DNA from: Rosistilla carotiformis
GTDB lineage: Bacteria > Planctomycetota > Planctomycetia > Pirellulales > Pirellulaceae
Direction of reading: 5' to 3'
NCBI RefSeq assembly: GCF_007753095.1
Contig: NZ_CP036348.1
Span: 186,001 to 250,000, forward strand
DNA length: 64,000 nt
This document shows, piece by piece, positions 25,481 to 34,306 of this stretch. The translations under genes were made by a program, and so were the position numbers. The first letter of the stretch is position 1, and every line of letters starts with the position of its first letter. The notes under the pieces were generated by a model, which searched no databases, was not told the origin of the DNA, and saw only the letters and a program-made list of their open reading frames with translations.

Positions 25481-26176
25481 CTAATACCCTCCGTTCCAAT
25501 AGAGGGCCAACAGCGTGCCTGCGGCGAAAAACGGCGCCAGCGGGAACTTTTGTTTCAGCAACGCACGCTGTTGGGGTTCAGGGGGCAAGACAACCGTCGG
25601 CAACAACCAACTGCCCACCGAACGCAGCAGGAGCGTTGTCAACGCCCATGGTCCTTGGTTCCAAATTGCAATGCAGAGCATGCCCGCTCCGGCAACGACA
25701 AACGAATAAAGCATCGCGTTGAGGGCAAGATCCCAGCCTAACAAAGCACCCAGGCAGGCGGACAGTTTTACGTCACCTGCTCCGCCACCGGAGATGCTGA
25801 AGATCACGAACATGATCCCCAGCAGACCAAAACCACCAGCGAAGGATTGACCGAGCCCCACCGATCCGAGCCATGATTGCTGCTCGGGCATGAGATATCC
25901 AAGCAGATTGATCGTGAGGCCCCAGGTGAATGCTGTGTACGTAGCCCAGTTGGGAATTTTACGGAACGACAGGTCAGTAAAAAAAGACACCAGCAAGAGT
26001 TGCGTCAACACGCCCGCGGTCATGCCGAAGGGAGGCATTTGCGGTGAGCCCAAGAGGAACCAAGGCGTTGCAAATACGATGGGGCCAGCAAGCGATACGC
26101 CCCACAGCAATTTGGTGTTGGAGGCCATGATGGTCGGGCTTGCCGGTTGATCGACGATGGAAGTGGCTGTTGTCAT
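25481..26176 (-). CDS. cpaA: Prepilin peptidase (CpaA/TadV)
   Basis: 231 aa inner-membrane aspartic protease (A24 family) that cleaves Flp and pseudopilin leaders. Two catalytic Asp motifs are present: DLSFRKIPNW and SGGGAGDVKLSACLG (GxGDxKL). Several membrane segments lie between. I chose the ATG at 26176 (MTTATSIVD). A longer frame to 26275 lacks family sequence. It lies between the flp gene and the 59-aa pseudopilin. No C-terminal methyltransferase region, as expected for CpaA. Confidence 0.86.
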   Translation of the reverse strand: MTTATSIVDQPASPTIMASNTKLLWGVSLAGPIVFATPWFLLGSPQMPPFGMTAGVLTQLLLVSFFTDLSFRKIPNWATYTAFTWGLTINLLGYLMPEQQSWLGSVGLGQSFAGGFGLLGIMFVIFSISGGGAGDVKLSACLGALLGWDLALNAMLYSFVVAGAGMLCIAIWNQGPWALTTLLLRSVGSWLLPTVVLPPEPQQRALLKQKFPLAPFFAAGTLLALYWNGGY

Positions 26177-26230
26177 CGTTTTGGGCTCGCGAGATCGTGG
26201 CAAAACCGAATAACCGTTCCAAGAATATTG

Positions 26231-26259
26231 GCCACCGTGATGTCGAAACGACGGGTGGC
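26231..26259 (-). terminator. Hairpin between flp and cpaA
   Basis: GCCACC...GTCG-AAA-CGAC...GGTGGC forms a two-part stem in the 112-base gap after flp. It may attenuate transcription into the rest of the operon so that pilin is made in excess (inference). Confidence 0.4.
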
Positions 26260-26288
26260 TGGGCAGTATCGGCAACGGCGTGACGGTG

Positions 26289-26480
26289 CTATTCGGTGAA
26301 GCCGGTGATTTGATCGATCAGATCTTGAGCCCAACCCTTGACGGTTTCCCAATTGGTTTTGATGAAGATCAAAAAGATTGCGGCGATGGCAATGATCATC
26401 ACCACCTGAAGCGCTTCGAGGCCCGCTTCGTTTTTGTGAAACTTGATTGCTTGGTTCTTGATTTTTGTTAAGGTTTTCAT
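26289..26480 (-). CDS. flp: Flp-type major pilin candidate
   Basis: 63 aa, the size of Flp pilins. A basic leader (MKTLTKIKNQAIKFHKNEAG) is followed by LEALQVVMIIAIAAIFLIFI and a short polar tail. Flp pilins normally have Glu-Tyr at +5/+6 after the cleaved Gly. Here +5/+6 are Gln-Val and a Glu sits at +2. ATG at 26480 chosen; an upstream in-frame start at 26579 has no pilin character. First gene of the leftward operon, facing the sigma-factor gene. Confidence 0.82.
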   Translation of the reverse strand: MKTLTKIKNQAIKFHKNEAGLEALQVVMIIAIAAIFLIFIKTNWETVKGWAQDLIDQITGFTE

Positions 26481-26781
26481 TGTTCTGTCCTGATAACTTA
26501 GTGCCGTTGAACGGGATCGCACGGCTCGTGGCGTGCATTCTATCAACTCCAACGCTGTGACAGAAAACGGCGCACGCAAGAAATCTGTTTTTTTGAAGTC
26601 TTTGCGTTTGCCAGTGATTTTGGCAGAAACGCGATGGTTGAAAGGATTAGAATGCGGGCAAGCTTGGAGCCCGACTTCGAAGAGCGTTTAGCAGTGAACA
26701 CGGGCTCCGATCCGCGCCGCAACCCAAGCTGCGGTCGCGTTGTTCGTGGTTTAATTCACGCATTGAAATGAATGCCGGGTG

Positions 26782-27408
26782 ATGTCCGAATCGAGCGATG
26801 AACAAACGGACGATTCGTTGGTCGAACGCGTCCTGGGCGGGGATCGTGCGGCTTTGGAAGAGCTGTTGCTGCGGAACTACGACTGGATGGAACGGTATGT
26901 GAAGCGGTTCCTTCCCGCGAGCAACCGATCGACGTTGAGCCCCGAAGACATCATCCAAGATGTTTATCTGCAAGTGTTTCGGAAAATTGGATCGTTTGAG
27001 CCGCAGGGACGTGGACAATTGTTCGCTTGGTTGCAGACGATCGCGCGGAACACCGTGTTCGATGCCTTGCGGAAGGTGAAACGCAGCCCCAGTGCATTGT
27101 GTTCGCAGGTCGCCGCAGGCAGCGAATCGGGGGAGTTGAAGGGGCTGATCGAAGAGCTTGCCGTCGACAAGAACTCACGAGTCACCCAGTTTGCTCGCGA
27201 GAAGGAATTACGCAGCGCGTTCTGGGTGGCGATGGGAACCTTGCCAACCGAATATCGACAGGCGGTGGAATTATTGTACGTCCAGGAGTTGCCGATCGAC
27301 GAAGTCGCAGCTCAGATGGGTAAGACGGTGGATGCGATTCGTGGCATTCGAATGCGAGCACGCAAGCAGCTGCAGGCCTCGCTGGTTCGATTGTCCCGCT
27401 ACGTCTAG
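26782..27408 (+). CDS. ECF-type RNA polymerase sigma factor
   Basis: 208 aa. Sigma-2 region near the N-terminus (LLLRNYDWMERYVKRFLP, LSPEDIIQDVYLQVFRKIGS, FAWLQTIARNTVFDALRKVK). C-terminal sigma-4 helix-turn-helix (LPTEYRQAVELLYVQELPID, VAAQMGKTVDAIRGIRMRAR). ATG at 26782; a GTG precedes it at 26779. No anti-sigma gene adjoins. Divergent from flp across 301 bases and followed by FHA genes, so it may control pilin or FHA-gene expression (inference). Confidence 0.85.
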   Translation: MSESSDEQTDDSLVERVLGGDRAALEELLLRNYDWMERYVKRFLPASNRSTLSPEDIIQDVYLQVFRKIGSFEPQGRGQLFAWLQTIARNTVFDALRKVKRSPSALCSQVAAGSESGELKGLIEELAVDKNSRVTQFAREKELRSAFWVAMGTLPTEYRQAVELLYVQELPIDEVAAQMGKTVDAIRGIRMRARKQLQASLVRLSRYV

Positions 27409-27508
27409 ACGGCGACATGCGTTGTGAGCTGCTGTTGAGTCGATTGGAAAGCACCTACGGCGTGGCTCGTAGTGCCTTATGTGACATTTTGCTAACGGTC
27501 AATGTTTT

Positions 27509-28441
27509 ATGTCGGATCTTTTACAACGTGCGATTGCGGTGGCGCTGGATATTTCAAAGCGCCGTGAAGCGGGGGAGTTGATCGACGATCAGGATGTGAT
27601 TGTTCAGCACGCGGATCTGAGTCCTCATTTGGAGAAGGAACTTCGAAAGCTACAGCTGTTGAATGCCGCGCGCCACGCTGCGGCGGCATCCCCGAGGGAC
27701 GACGATCACTCGGATCTGCGGATGACTCTATGCGCCGCGCAGGCGGAGGACGTCGAAGCGACTCAGTTTATCGACGCTTCAGCGATCAGTGCTCTCGCTG
27801 ATCTTGAGGTTCCCGACGCCATTCCGCGGACTCGGCCGTTCCGCCCGACGCTGCGACCGGCCATGGCGATGTTGCGTGTCTTTCACGATGACGGAGTCTC
27901 GTACGAAAACGTCTCGTTGCGGAGGGAATGTACGGTGATTGGGCGTCGCAGCGGCGAGGTGCAGATCGAGCACGATCCGATGGTTTCTACGAAACACGCG
28001 GAAATCATCCGCTCGGATACCGACGGCGGTTGGCGATGGTACCTCCGCGATTTGGATAGCACCAATGGAACCTTTGTCCGTGTGGATGGGGCGCGGCTTT
28101 CCCATGGCAGCGATATCTTGATGGGCTCGCATCGCTATCGATTCACGATCGCGCAAGAGGAACCGAGGCTGGAACACGTGATCGGAGGCGAGGTCGTCGA
28201 CAGTATGCCGATCTCGCGTGAAGGGACCTGGATCGGGCGGGAACAACGCGCTCAGATGGATTCGTTTTGGGATGAACAACTGGATCTCAAGCATGCCTTC
28301 ATTCAAATCGATCGCAGCGGGCGATGGAGCATCAAAAACGTGCAATCGGTCAACGGCGTTTGGTTGCGAATCGAAGAGGTGCGGCTGACGCGATCCTGCC
28401 AGTTTCAATTGGGTGAACAAAGGTTTGCTTTCCATGGATAA
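27509..28441 (+). CDS. Double-FHA protein
   Basis: 310 aa. The N-terminus (IAVALDISKRREAGELIDDQ, ... LSPHLEKELRKLQLL) resembles the leader segment I recall from planctomycete Ser/Thr kinases, but no kinase domain follows. FHA 1 has the GRR-SxxH-NG layout: IGRRSGEVQIEHDPMVSTKH and LDSTNGTFVRVDG. FHA 2 is weaker (IGREQRAQMDSFWDEQLDLK, VQSVNGVWLRIEE). No membrane segment. It lies downstream of the sigma factor and just before a second double-FHA gene. Likely a soluble adaptor. Confidence 0.78.
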   Translation: MSDLLQRAIAVALDISKRREAGELIDDQDVIVQHADLSPHLEKELRKLQLLNAARHAAAASPRDDDHSDLRMTLCAAQAEDVEATQFIDASAISALADLEVPDAIPRTRPFRPTLRPAMAMLRVFHDDGVSYENVSLRRECTVIGRRSGEVQIEHDPMVSTKHAEIIRSDTDGGWRWYLRDLDSTNGTFVRVDGARLSHGSDILMGSHRYRFTIAQEEPRLEHVIGGEVVDSMPISREGTWIGREQRAQMDSFWDEQLDLKHAFIQIDRSGRWSIKNVQSVNGVWLRIEEVRLTRSCQFQLGEQRFAFHG

Positions 28442-28603
28442 CGAAATGTTGTCGGATTCCGCGTGCGCGCAGCCAGTTTCCGCCGTTTGAGGGCAAAGAG
28501 GCGCATGAAACGCCGTAGGCTCGGCGACAGGACTGTTTTGCGGGTAGGCTGTAGGCAGTTATACTTCGTGTGGCCTCTGAACCTCCCGTAGACGAGTGGA
28601 ATA

Positions 28604-30340
28604 ATGAACAGCATCACCTGGAACATCGGCTCCGATCCCGAAGCGGATCTCTGGATCGATGACCAGGCGGTTTCGGGATTGCATTGTCGTTTAATGCGAG
28701 ACGCCGAGGGCTATTGGATCGAAGATCTCGGTAGCACCAATGGAACCTCCGTCAACGGCCAATGGATCGATCAGCCGACCCAGGTGAGTCCCACCGACAC
28801 GATCATGCTTTCGGGCCAAGTCGCGATGCCATGGCCCGACACCGCGGTAGCACGCCAGGTGATCTCGATCGGATACGGCGCAGAAAACTTGATCCATATC
28901 CAGGATCACTCCGTTTCGGGTAAGCATGCGGAACTGATTGTTGACCCGCATGGACAATGGATCGTTCACGATCTGGACAGCACCAACGGTACCTGGATCG
29001 GTGATCAAGCGGTTCGATCCGTTCGACTGCATCAAGATTGCCCTTTCCGTGTGGGCGTTTCAACGCTGACCATCGCCCAGATTAAAGACAAGCTGGGGCC
29101 TGCTTTTATCGGGGATTCCGGCAGTTCTGCGTCGGTGAATCAAAAAGCGATGTTTGTGATGGTGCCCCTGTTTGTTTTTGTTGCTTTTGGGGCGTTGGCG
29201 TTCTTTCGACATTCGGTGACTTCCAATCAGAACGAACAAGCCCGAGTTGCCACCGCGGACTCTTCCCCAGGTGCCGTTAAGGGCGAGGCTTCGCGAGACC
29301 CCAGTGGCGAGGGGACCCCCGCGATCCGTGAAATGCCCCGCGAGCTTGATCGTCCCGAGGAGGATCCGAAGTCCGACGACAGCGCCAGCGAATCGGTGCT
29401 GACCACGGCAGTCGAGGTAGTTGACGAGGCGGAGGGACGCGGGCTGGCGGCGAATTCCGCTGCCGCAGTCGTTGCGATGGACGACGCCCCCGAATCGTCG
29501 CAGGCTTCTACAACGGTGGAATCGTCGGCGGTTGCCGATACGTTTGCTGGACTCGACCGCGTCCGCAACGCCATGTTCCGCGTGGTGGCTCAAGTGAACG
29601 ATACCAAGTTCGATTTTGCATCCGCCTGGGCGGCAAAGCCCGATCTGTTGATTACAAACGCACACGTGGTCGGGCAGATGCAAGTTCATGGGATGCAAGT
29701 GGTGCATCTGAATTCGGGACAAAAGGCGGAAATGGAATCGCTGGGAATACATCCGAGTTATGGCGCGAGCATGCTTAAACTGCAGGCTGCAATGCAAGAG
29801 ATCGCGGAGCTGGAAGGGACGGCAAAAGCCGACCAACCGGCTGCGGAGTTGGATCGGATCGCGACGAAGATCGGTGAACGGAAACGTGAACTTCCCTGGC
29901 TTCAGAGCGCAGTCGATAGCTACAACATCGGCTGGATACGCTTGAGTTCGCCGTTGAGCGAGGTTTCGACGCTGGCGGTCGAACCGTTAACGATCGGACG
30001 TAAGAAAGTGCTCAAACTGGCGAACCCGTTTATCGAGAAGGATATTTTCGAAGCGATTGCCAGTCGCTCGGTGTCGTTCGTGACTATCCGAACGGTGGGA
30101 CGGACCATTCAGAAAGACGCCGAATCGCCAGTCTGCTGGTTCGGACAGATTCAGGCCTCCGCGGACGATTGGCAGTTCTGTTTGTTTGATGGTTGCCCGA
30201 TCGTCGACACGCACGGGCGGCTGGCGGGAATGTATCGGGGCGCGTCGCGCGCGTCGACGTCCGGCGAGACGGAGGAGTTACAAACCAAGATCGATATGGT
30301 GCCGCTGGGCGCCATCAATATGGTGGTGCAAAGTTTTTAA
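28604..30340 (+). CDS. Double-FHA / transmembrane / inactive trypsin-like protease
   Basis: 578 aa. FHA 1 (IGSDPEADLWIDDQAVSGLH, GSTNGTSVN) and FHA 2 (IGYGAENLIHIQDHSVSGKH, LDSTNGTWIGD) fill residues 1-165. A membrane segment follows (FVMVPLFVFVAFGALAFF, near 184-201), then an acidic Ser-rich linker. A trypsin/DegP-like fold starts near 300. The His motif ITNAHVVG is kept (His354). The expected Asp is Asn (YNIGWIRL, 441), and the GNSGGP site reads FDGCPIVD (529-531). Two of three triad residues are lost, so proteolysis is unlikely. The protein may bind peptide or pilin across the membrane (inference). Confidence 0.8.
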   Translation: MNSITWNIGSDPEADLWIDDQAVSGLHCRLMRDAEGYWIEDLGSTNGTSVNGQWIDQPTQVSPTDTIMLSGQVAMPWPDTAVARQVISIGYGAENLIHIQDHSVSGKHAELIVDPHGQWIVHDLDSTNGTWIGDQAVRSVRLHQDCPFRVGVSTLTIAQIKDKLGPAFIGDSGSSASVNQKAMFVMVPLFVFVAFGALAFFRHSVTSNQNEQARVATADSSPGAVKGEASRDPSGEGTPAIREMPRELDRPEEDPKSDDSASESVLTTAVEVVDEAEGRGLAANSAAAVVAMDDAPESSQASTTVESSAVADTFAGLDRVRNAMFRVVAQVNDTKFDFASAWAAKPDLLITNAHVVGQMQVHGMQVVHLNSGQKAEMESLGIHPSYGASMLKLQAAMQEIAELEGTAKADQPAAELDRIATKIGERKRELPWLQSAVDSYNIGWIRLSSPLSEVSTLAVEPLTIGRKKVLKLANPFIEKDIFEAIASRSVSFVTIRTVGRTIQKDAESPVCWFGQIQASADDWQFCLFDGCPIVDTHGRLAGMYRGASRASTSGETEELQTKIDMVPLGAINMVVQSF

Positions 30341-30353
30341 GGGACAAACAGAA

Positions 30354-31970
30354 ATGAACGGTAAGAACAATTGGCGCGCTACCGCGCTGGGTTTCGCGGC
30401 GATCATGATGGTCAGTGGTTCGGGGGCGCAAGCCTTCGCAGCGGCGACGAATTTGGCAGGGACAAGGAATGCCAAAACGATCGATCTCGCGTGGATTCAC
30501 GATAATGTCGCGACTGCGTATACCGTGGTCGTTGCCTTGGACGCGAAGTTCACGGTGCTCGACAACAGTGTGAGCGTCAAACCGAGCAATCCGGTCCAGC
30601 CTCGAAACGGTCGGCCTATCGTGACGGCAACGTTGACAAAGATCCGGCCCAACGTGACCTATTACGTTCGGGTGAGCGACAATGCCAATCTGTCCGATGA
30701 CCCGGTGCAAGTCTTCCCTCCGTTATCACAAAACAATGGGAACGGTGGTCAGGGAAATGGCGGCCAGGGGAACGGCGGGTCGGGCAATAGTGGATCGGGT
30801 TTCAGCAGCGGCAGCACGGGGATCGCTCTGGGCGGAACACAAGCACTCGATCCACTTGCCGAACGAATGAATGCGGCGGCGGCGTATTTGGCCGCCGAAG
30901 GGGAGTATCTACGCGCTCAGGGGGAGTATCTGAACATGTATGCCGAAGCACGGCAGAAGATCGCCGATGCTGTTGACAAAGAACTCGACAATTGGAAGAA
31001 GCACGTCGTCACGCACTTTGAGCGACGAGAGGAGAACATGCGTGGTCGGATGCGCATCAAAGATCTCTACGACATGCAAGCCGACCAAACGCTGCGATTC
31101 CGCGACACGTCGATGCGGCGGACGTATGAGACCTACAAAAACCATCCCGAACTAACACGGCATGCTGTCGCCAGCGGACGCGCTTTGAATTTCATGCTGG
31201 ATCGTTTCGCCGGAACACCGATCGGATACGGGATTCCATTGCAAGAGACCTTTCAGACCAACCAGCCGACGACCCGTTGGCAATTGACAACGGCAATGCA
31301 TCATCAATTGCGTGTCAAAACGCAGAATCATGGTGGAGGGCATTCGGAGTTTCGATTGGATCAACCAACGGCGATTGCATTCGATTGGCCGGTGGCTTTC
31401 ATGAGCCCCAGCTTTGAGCCCCACATTCAAGGGATCGATCACTTGCAGCAACAGCTGACCCGGGTCACCGGAGACCCCGTCGCCCAGCGGGCGCTGGTGT
31501 TCAGCTTCCAAGATGCCGTGGCGGAACTGACGCGAACGTTCTATCGGCACTATCCCGCTAAGACATGGGGCAGCTACGATTCACGCACGATTTTACATCT
31601 CAAGCGAGCCGAGGACTTTCTGTCGCAAAAAAGCAATGAATTGGCGCGGTACAGCGAAAACCCTGCGTTGATTTCGCAGCGTTCGAGTCAATTCGATCCA
31701 CAAACGGACGGCAAAGATGCGGGGACGTTGATCGCCTGGATGAGTCGCAATGGGCTGACTTTTGTCAAACCGCAGCCAGGCGACGAGGCCGCTTACCACA
31801 CGCTCTTTTCGATGATGCTGGAGTTGTACGCGCTGTATGGAGAGCCCGCGGCGGACGTCGCAAAAACCGATCTCCCCGTCAAACCGCCGGTTGTCAATGA
31901 GGCGGTTCCCGCAGCGGGAGGTGCCGCTGCCGAAGCCGAACAGGCGGTCAATAATTTGATCAAGACCTAG
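30354..31970 (+). CDS. Exported FnIII-like / coiled-coil protein
   Basis: 538 aa. ATG at 30354, 13 bases after the previous stop. The signal peptide (MNGKNNWRATALGFAAIMMV) ends around AQAFAAA. A fibronectin-III-like beta domain follows (NLAGTRNAKTIDLAWIHDNV, LTKIRPNVTYYVRVSDN), then an Asn/Gly/Gln-rich repeat stretch around 30,735-30,800. The next part is helical and charged (LAAEGEYLRAQGEYLNMYAE, a direct echo). The long C-terminal region is unknown. A surface or periplasmic partner of the preceding FHA-protease protein, or a pilus adhesin, is possible. Confidence 0.7.
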   Translation: MNGKNNWRATALGFAAIMMVSGSGAQAFAAATNLAGTRNAKTIDLAWIHDNVATAYTVVVALDAKFTVLDNSVSVKPSNPVQPRNGRPIVTATLTKIRPNVTYYVRVSDNANLSDDPVQVFPPLSQNNGNGGQGNGGQGNGGSGNSGSGFSSGSTGIALGGTQALDPLAERMNAAAAYLAAEGEYLRAQGEYLNMYAEARQKIADAVDKELDNWKKHVVTHFERREENMRGRMRIKDLYDMQADQTLRFRDTSMRRTYETYKNHPELTRHAVASGRALNFMLDRFAGTPIGYGIPLQETFQTNQPTTRWQLTTAMHHQLRVKTQNHGGGHSEFRLDQPTAIAFDWPVAFMSPSFEPHIQGIDHLQQQLTRVTGDPVAQRALVFSFQDAVAELTRTFYRHYPAKTWGSYDSRTILHLKRAEDFLSQKSNELARYSENPALISQRSSQFDPQTDGKDAGTLIAWMSRNGLTFVKPQPGDEAAYHTLFSMMLELYALYGEPAADVAKTDLPVKPPVVNEAVPAAGGAAAEAEQAVNNLIKT

Positions 31971-32007
31971 TCCATTCGCGGCTCACTAGTTACCGACAGC
32001 GCAAAAG

Positions 32008-32048
32008 GAAACGGCCACGTTTCCCCCGCCGGGGAACGTGGCCGTTTC
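32008..32048. terminator. Strong bidirectional hairpin terminator
   Basis: GAAACGGCCACGTTTCCCC (32008-32026), loop CGCC, GGGGAACGTGGCCGTTTC (32031-32048): 18 paired bases with one bulge. It lies between the converging exported-protein gene and clpX and could end both. Confidence 0.7.
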
Positions 32049-32077
32049 GAGAATCGGCGTTATGAAGGCTTCGATTC

Positions 32078-33367
32078 TTAAGCGCTTTTAGTCTGTGGTT
32101 GTTCCGGCATTTGGAACAGCTTGCGGCGACCGGTGACGACGCTCTCGTCGATCGTGTAGACGCTGCCACGCTCTTGGTCGGGCAGTTCGTACATGATGTC
32201 CAGCATCACTTCTTCGATGATGCTGCGAAGTCCGCGAGCTCCGGTGCCCTTCTCTTGAGCACGTTGTGCGATCACTCGCAACGCGTCCTCGGTGAATTCG
32301 ACTTCGCAATGTTCCATCTGGAACAACGCTTGATATTGCTTCGTGAGTGCGTTGCGTGGTTCACGCAAGACGCTCAGCAAGCCCTCTTCATCCAATGGAG
32401 CCAAGTGGGTGACGACGGGCATCCGTCCGACCAATTCTGGAATCAGGCCGTATTCGAGGATGTCGTCCGAGCTGACCTGAGCCAACAGCGATGCAACGTC
32501 CGAATCGTCGCGATGGCCGGCGTCGCTGCCGAAGCCCAACGAACGGCGTCCTTGGCGTTTGCGGATGATCTCTTCGATCCCCACAAAGGTGCCGCCGCAG
32601 ATGAACAAGATGTTGCTGGTGTCCATCTGGATGTACTGTTGCTCGGGATGCTTGCGTCCGCCTTGCGGTGGAACGTTAGCGACGGTTCCTTCGAGCATTT
32701 TCAACAGCGATTGTTGTACACCTTCGCCGGAGACGTCACGAGTGATCGAGACGTTGCCGCCTGTCTTGCCGATCTTGTCGACTTCATCGATATACAAAAT
32801 GCCGCGTTGTGCCGATTCGAGATCGAAGTCGGCAGCATGCAACAGTTTCAACAGCAGGTTTTCGACATCTTCGCCGACGTAGCCCGCTTCGGTCAACGTC
32901 GTCGCGTCGCCGATGGCGAAGGGAACGTTCAACATCCGAGCCAACGAGCGGGCTAGCAGGGTCTTGCCGCAACCGGTCGGACCGACCATCAAGACGTTCG
33001 ATTTTTCGATCTCGACGTCCGAGGTTCCTTCCCATTCTGCGGTCAGGCGTTTGTAGTGGTTGTGAACGGCAACGGAGAGGACTTTTTTAGCCGATTGTTG
33101 CCCGATCACGTATTGGTCCAGATGGGCGACCAGTTCGCGAGGTGCGGGGATGTCATCGAACAATTTCTTCGAGGGGCCACGTCGACGTTGCTCTTGATCC
33201 AAGATCGACTGGCACAGCTCGATGCATTCCGAACAAATGTAGACGTCGCCAGGACCTTCCACCAGCGGACCCACGTCCCGGTAGCTCTTGCGACAGAACG
33301 AACAGAAAGCGTTCTTCTTCGTTGTGCCACCGCTGCGGCGTCCGGTGGTAATATCCTTTGATGTCAT
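32078..33367 (-). CDS. clpX: ATP-dependent Clp protease ATP-binding subunit ClpX
   Basis: 429 aa. AAA+ unfoldase that delivers substrates to ClpP. N-terminal Zn-binding domain with two Cys pairs ([16 protein letters not shown]). Walker A GPTGCGKT, Walker [12 protein letters not shown], pore loop GYVGED, sensor region [23 protein letters not shown] at 33367 with AAGGAG close upstream; a longer frame to 33397 has no support. No clpP is adjacent, unlike the common clpP-clpX arrangement. Confidence 0.97.
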   Translation of the reverse strand: MTSKDITTGRRSGGTTKKNAFCSFCRKSYRDVGPLVEGPGDVYICSECIELCQSILDQEQRRRGPSKKLFDDIPAPRELVAHLDQYVIGQQSAKKVLSVAVHNHYKRLTAEWEGTSDVEIEKSNVLMVGPTGCGKTLLARSLARMLNVPFAIGDATTLTEAGYVGEDVENLLLKLLHAADFDLESAQRGILYIDEVDKIGKTGGNVSITRDVSGEGVQQSLLKMLEGTVANVPPQGGRKHPEQQYIQMDTSNILFICGGTFVGIEEIIRKRQGRRSLGFGSDAGHRDDSDVASLLAQVSSDDILEYGLIPELVGRMPVVTHLAPLDEEGLLSVLREPRNALTKQYQALFQMEHCEVEFTEDALRVIAQRAQEKGTGARGLRSIIEEVMLDIMYELPDQERGSVYTIDESVVTGRRKLFQMPEQPQTKSA

Positions 33368-33787
33368 ACTCGACTCCTTGCTGCGTTTATATTGCAAAAC
33401 CGGTGCGACGACCCTAAGCCAGGCTCAATCTCGTTCACATCGATCGCGTTAGTTCAGGACGGTAGTCCACAGCTCGATTCGCCGTTGATTCGACAGCATG
33501 CCGCGACATAAGGGGGCGTCGCGACCAAACTGTTTCATCGATGACTCGGGACATCCGTGACCGCAAGTTCGAGCCGATTGTGGTTCAATTGTTTAATGGA
33601 TTGGGATCGAATCAGTTCAAAACAAGTTGAAATCCGAATCAATCGGTGATGATGGGTTTGTCATCCTGACAATTGAGAAACCACCAACGAAGTTTTGGTC
33701 TGTCGTGTCATGATTGCTCATCACACCACCGCGACAGGACATTCGGTCCCGCCGCTTTATTCCCGCGAATCGGCACAAGTCCGGTTC
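33368..33787. other. Gene-free interval between clpX and a small membrane protein gene
   Basis: 420 bases. A 66-codon frame at 33,695-33,895 runs opposite the next gene and has no family traits. Several stop-rich stretches; no RNA gene or convincing hairpin seen. It presumably holds the clpX promoter. Confidence 0.5.
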
Positions 33788-34039
33788 TCAGGAATCCTTC
33801 GCTTCACTGTTGAGCTTATCGCCCACCACTGCCTCTATAGTTCGGAATTCCGCCGGGCTGATGTCACCCTCTCGGAGCATTTCTTCAAAGTTTGATAGCA
33901 CTTCTGAGGCCGGTTCCCGGTCTTCATCGCTGCTATCGCGAAATCTTGACACGAGCCAAATTCCAATGGCGATTAGGACGCTTAAGATCAGCAGGCCGAA
34001 CACAGACTGTGCGGTCGGTGTAGCGAGTAAATCTGACAT
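33788..34039 (-). CDS. Small membrane protein with SHOCT-like tail
   Basis: 83 aa. One membrane segment (FGLLILSVLIAIGIWLVSRF), then an acidic linker (SSDEDREPASEV). The C-terminal helix LREGDISPAEFRTIEAVVGD resembles SHOCT-like oligomerisation segments. ATG at 34039 with a nearby AAGG. Stand-alone. Function unknown; likely a real gene because the whole frame has protein-like composition. Confidence 0.6.
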   Translation of the reverse strand: MSDLLATPTAQSVFGLLILSVLIAIGIWLVSRFRDSSDEDREPASEVLSNFEEMLREGDISPAEFRTIEAVVGDKLNSEAKDS

Positions 34040-34306
34040 GATCAGACCTTACGTTGAAACCGGAACAGCTGGGTTCGAACACGGAAGCGTTCGCTTGCGT
34101 GTTGCCGAATGATATGCAATGTCCAGCTGGAACGTCCACTATTTTCGCTGAAGAAACTCGAGAACGCAAACGCCAAAACGCCTTCGCGGCGTGGCAAATT
34201 CGGTTTTCAAAAAGCGATGCGAAGGGCAGACGGCGCATCGATCGAATCGTTGCGTTCGAAAAACGGTTTTGCGTCTCGCCCTCAATTCGAGCGAGACACC
34301 CTGGTC

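Noticed and set aside
34060-34090. GGTTCGAAC, like a tRNA T-loop
   Set aside because: No cloverleaf arms or acceptor stem can be drawn around it on either strand.
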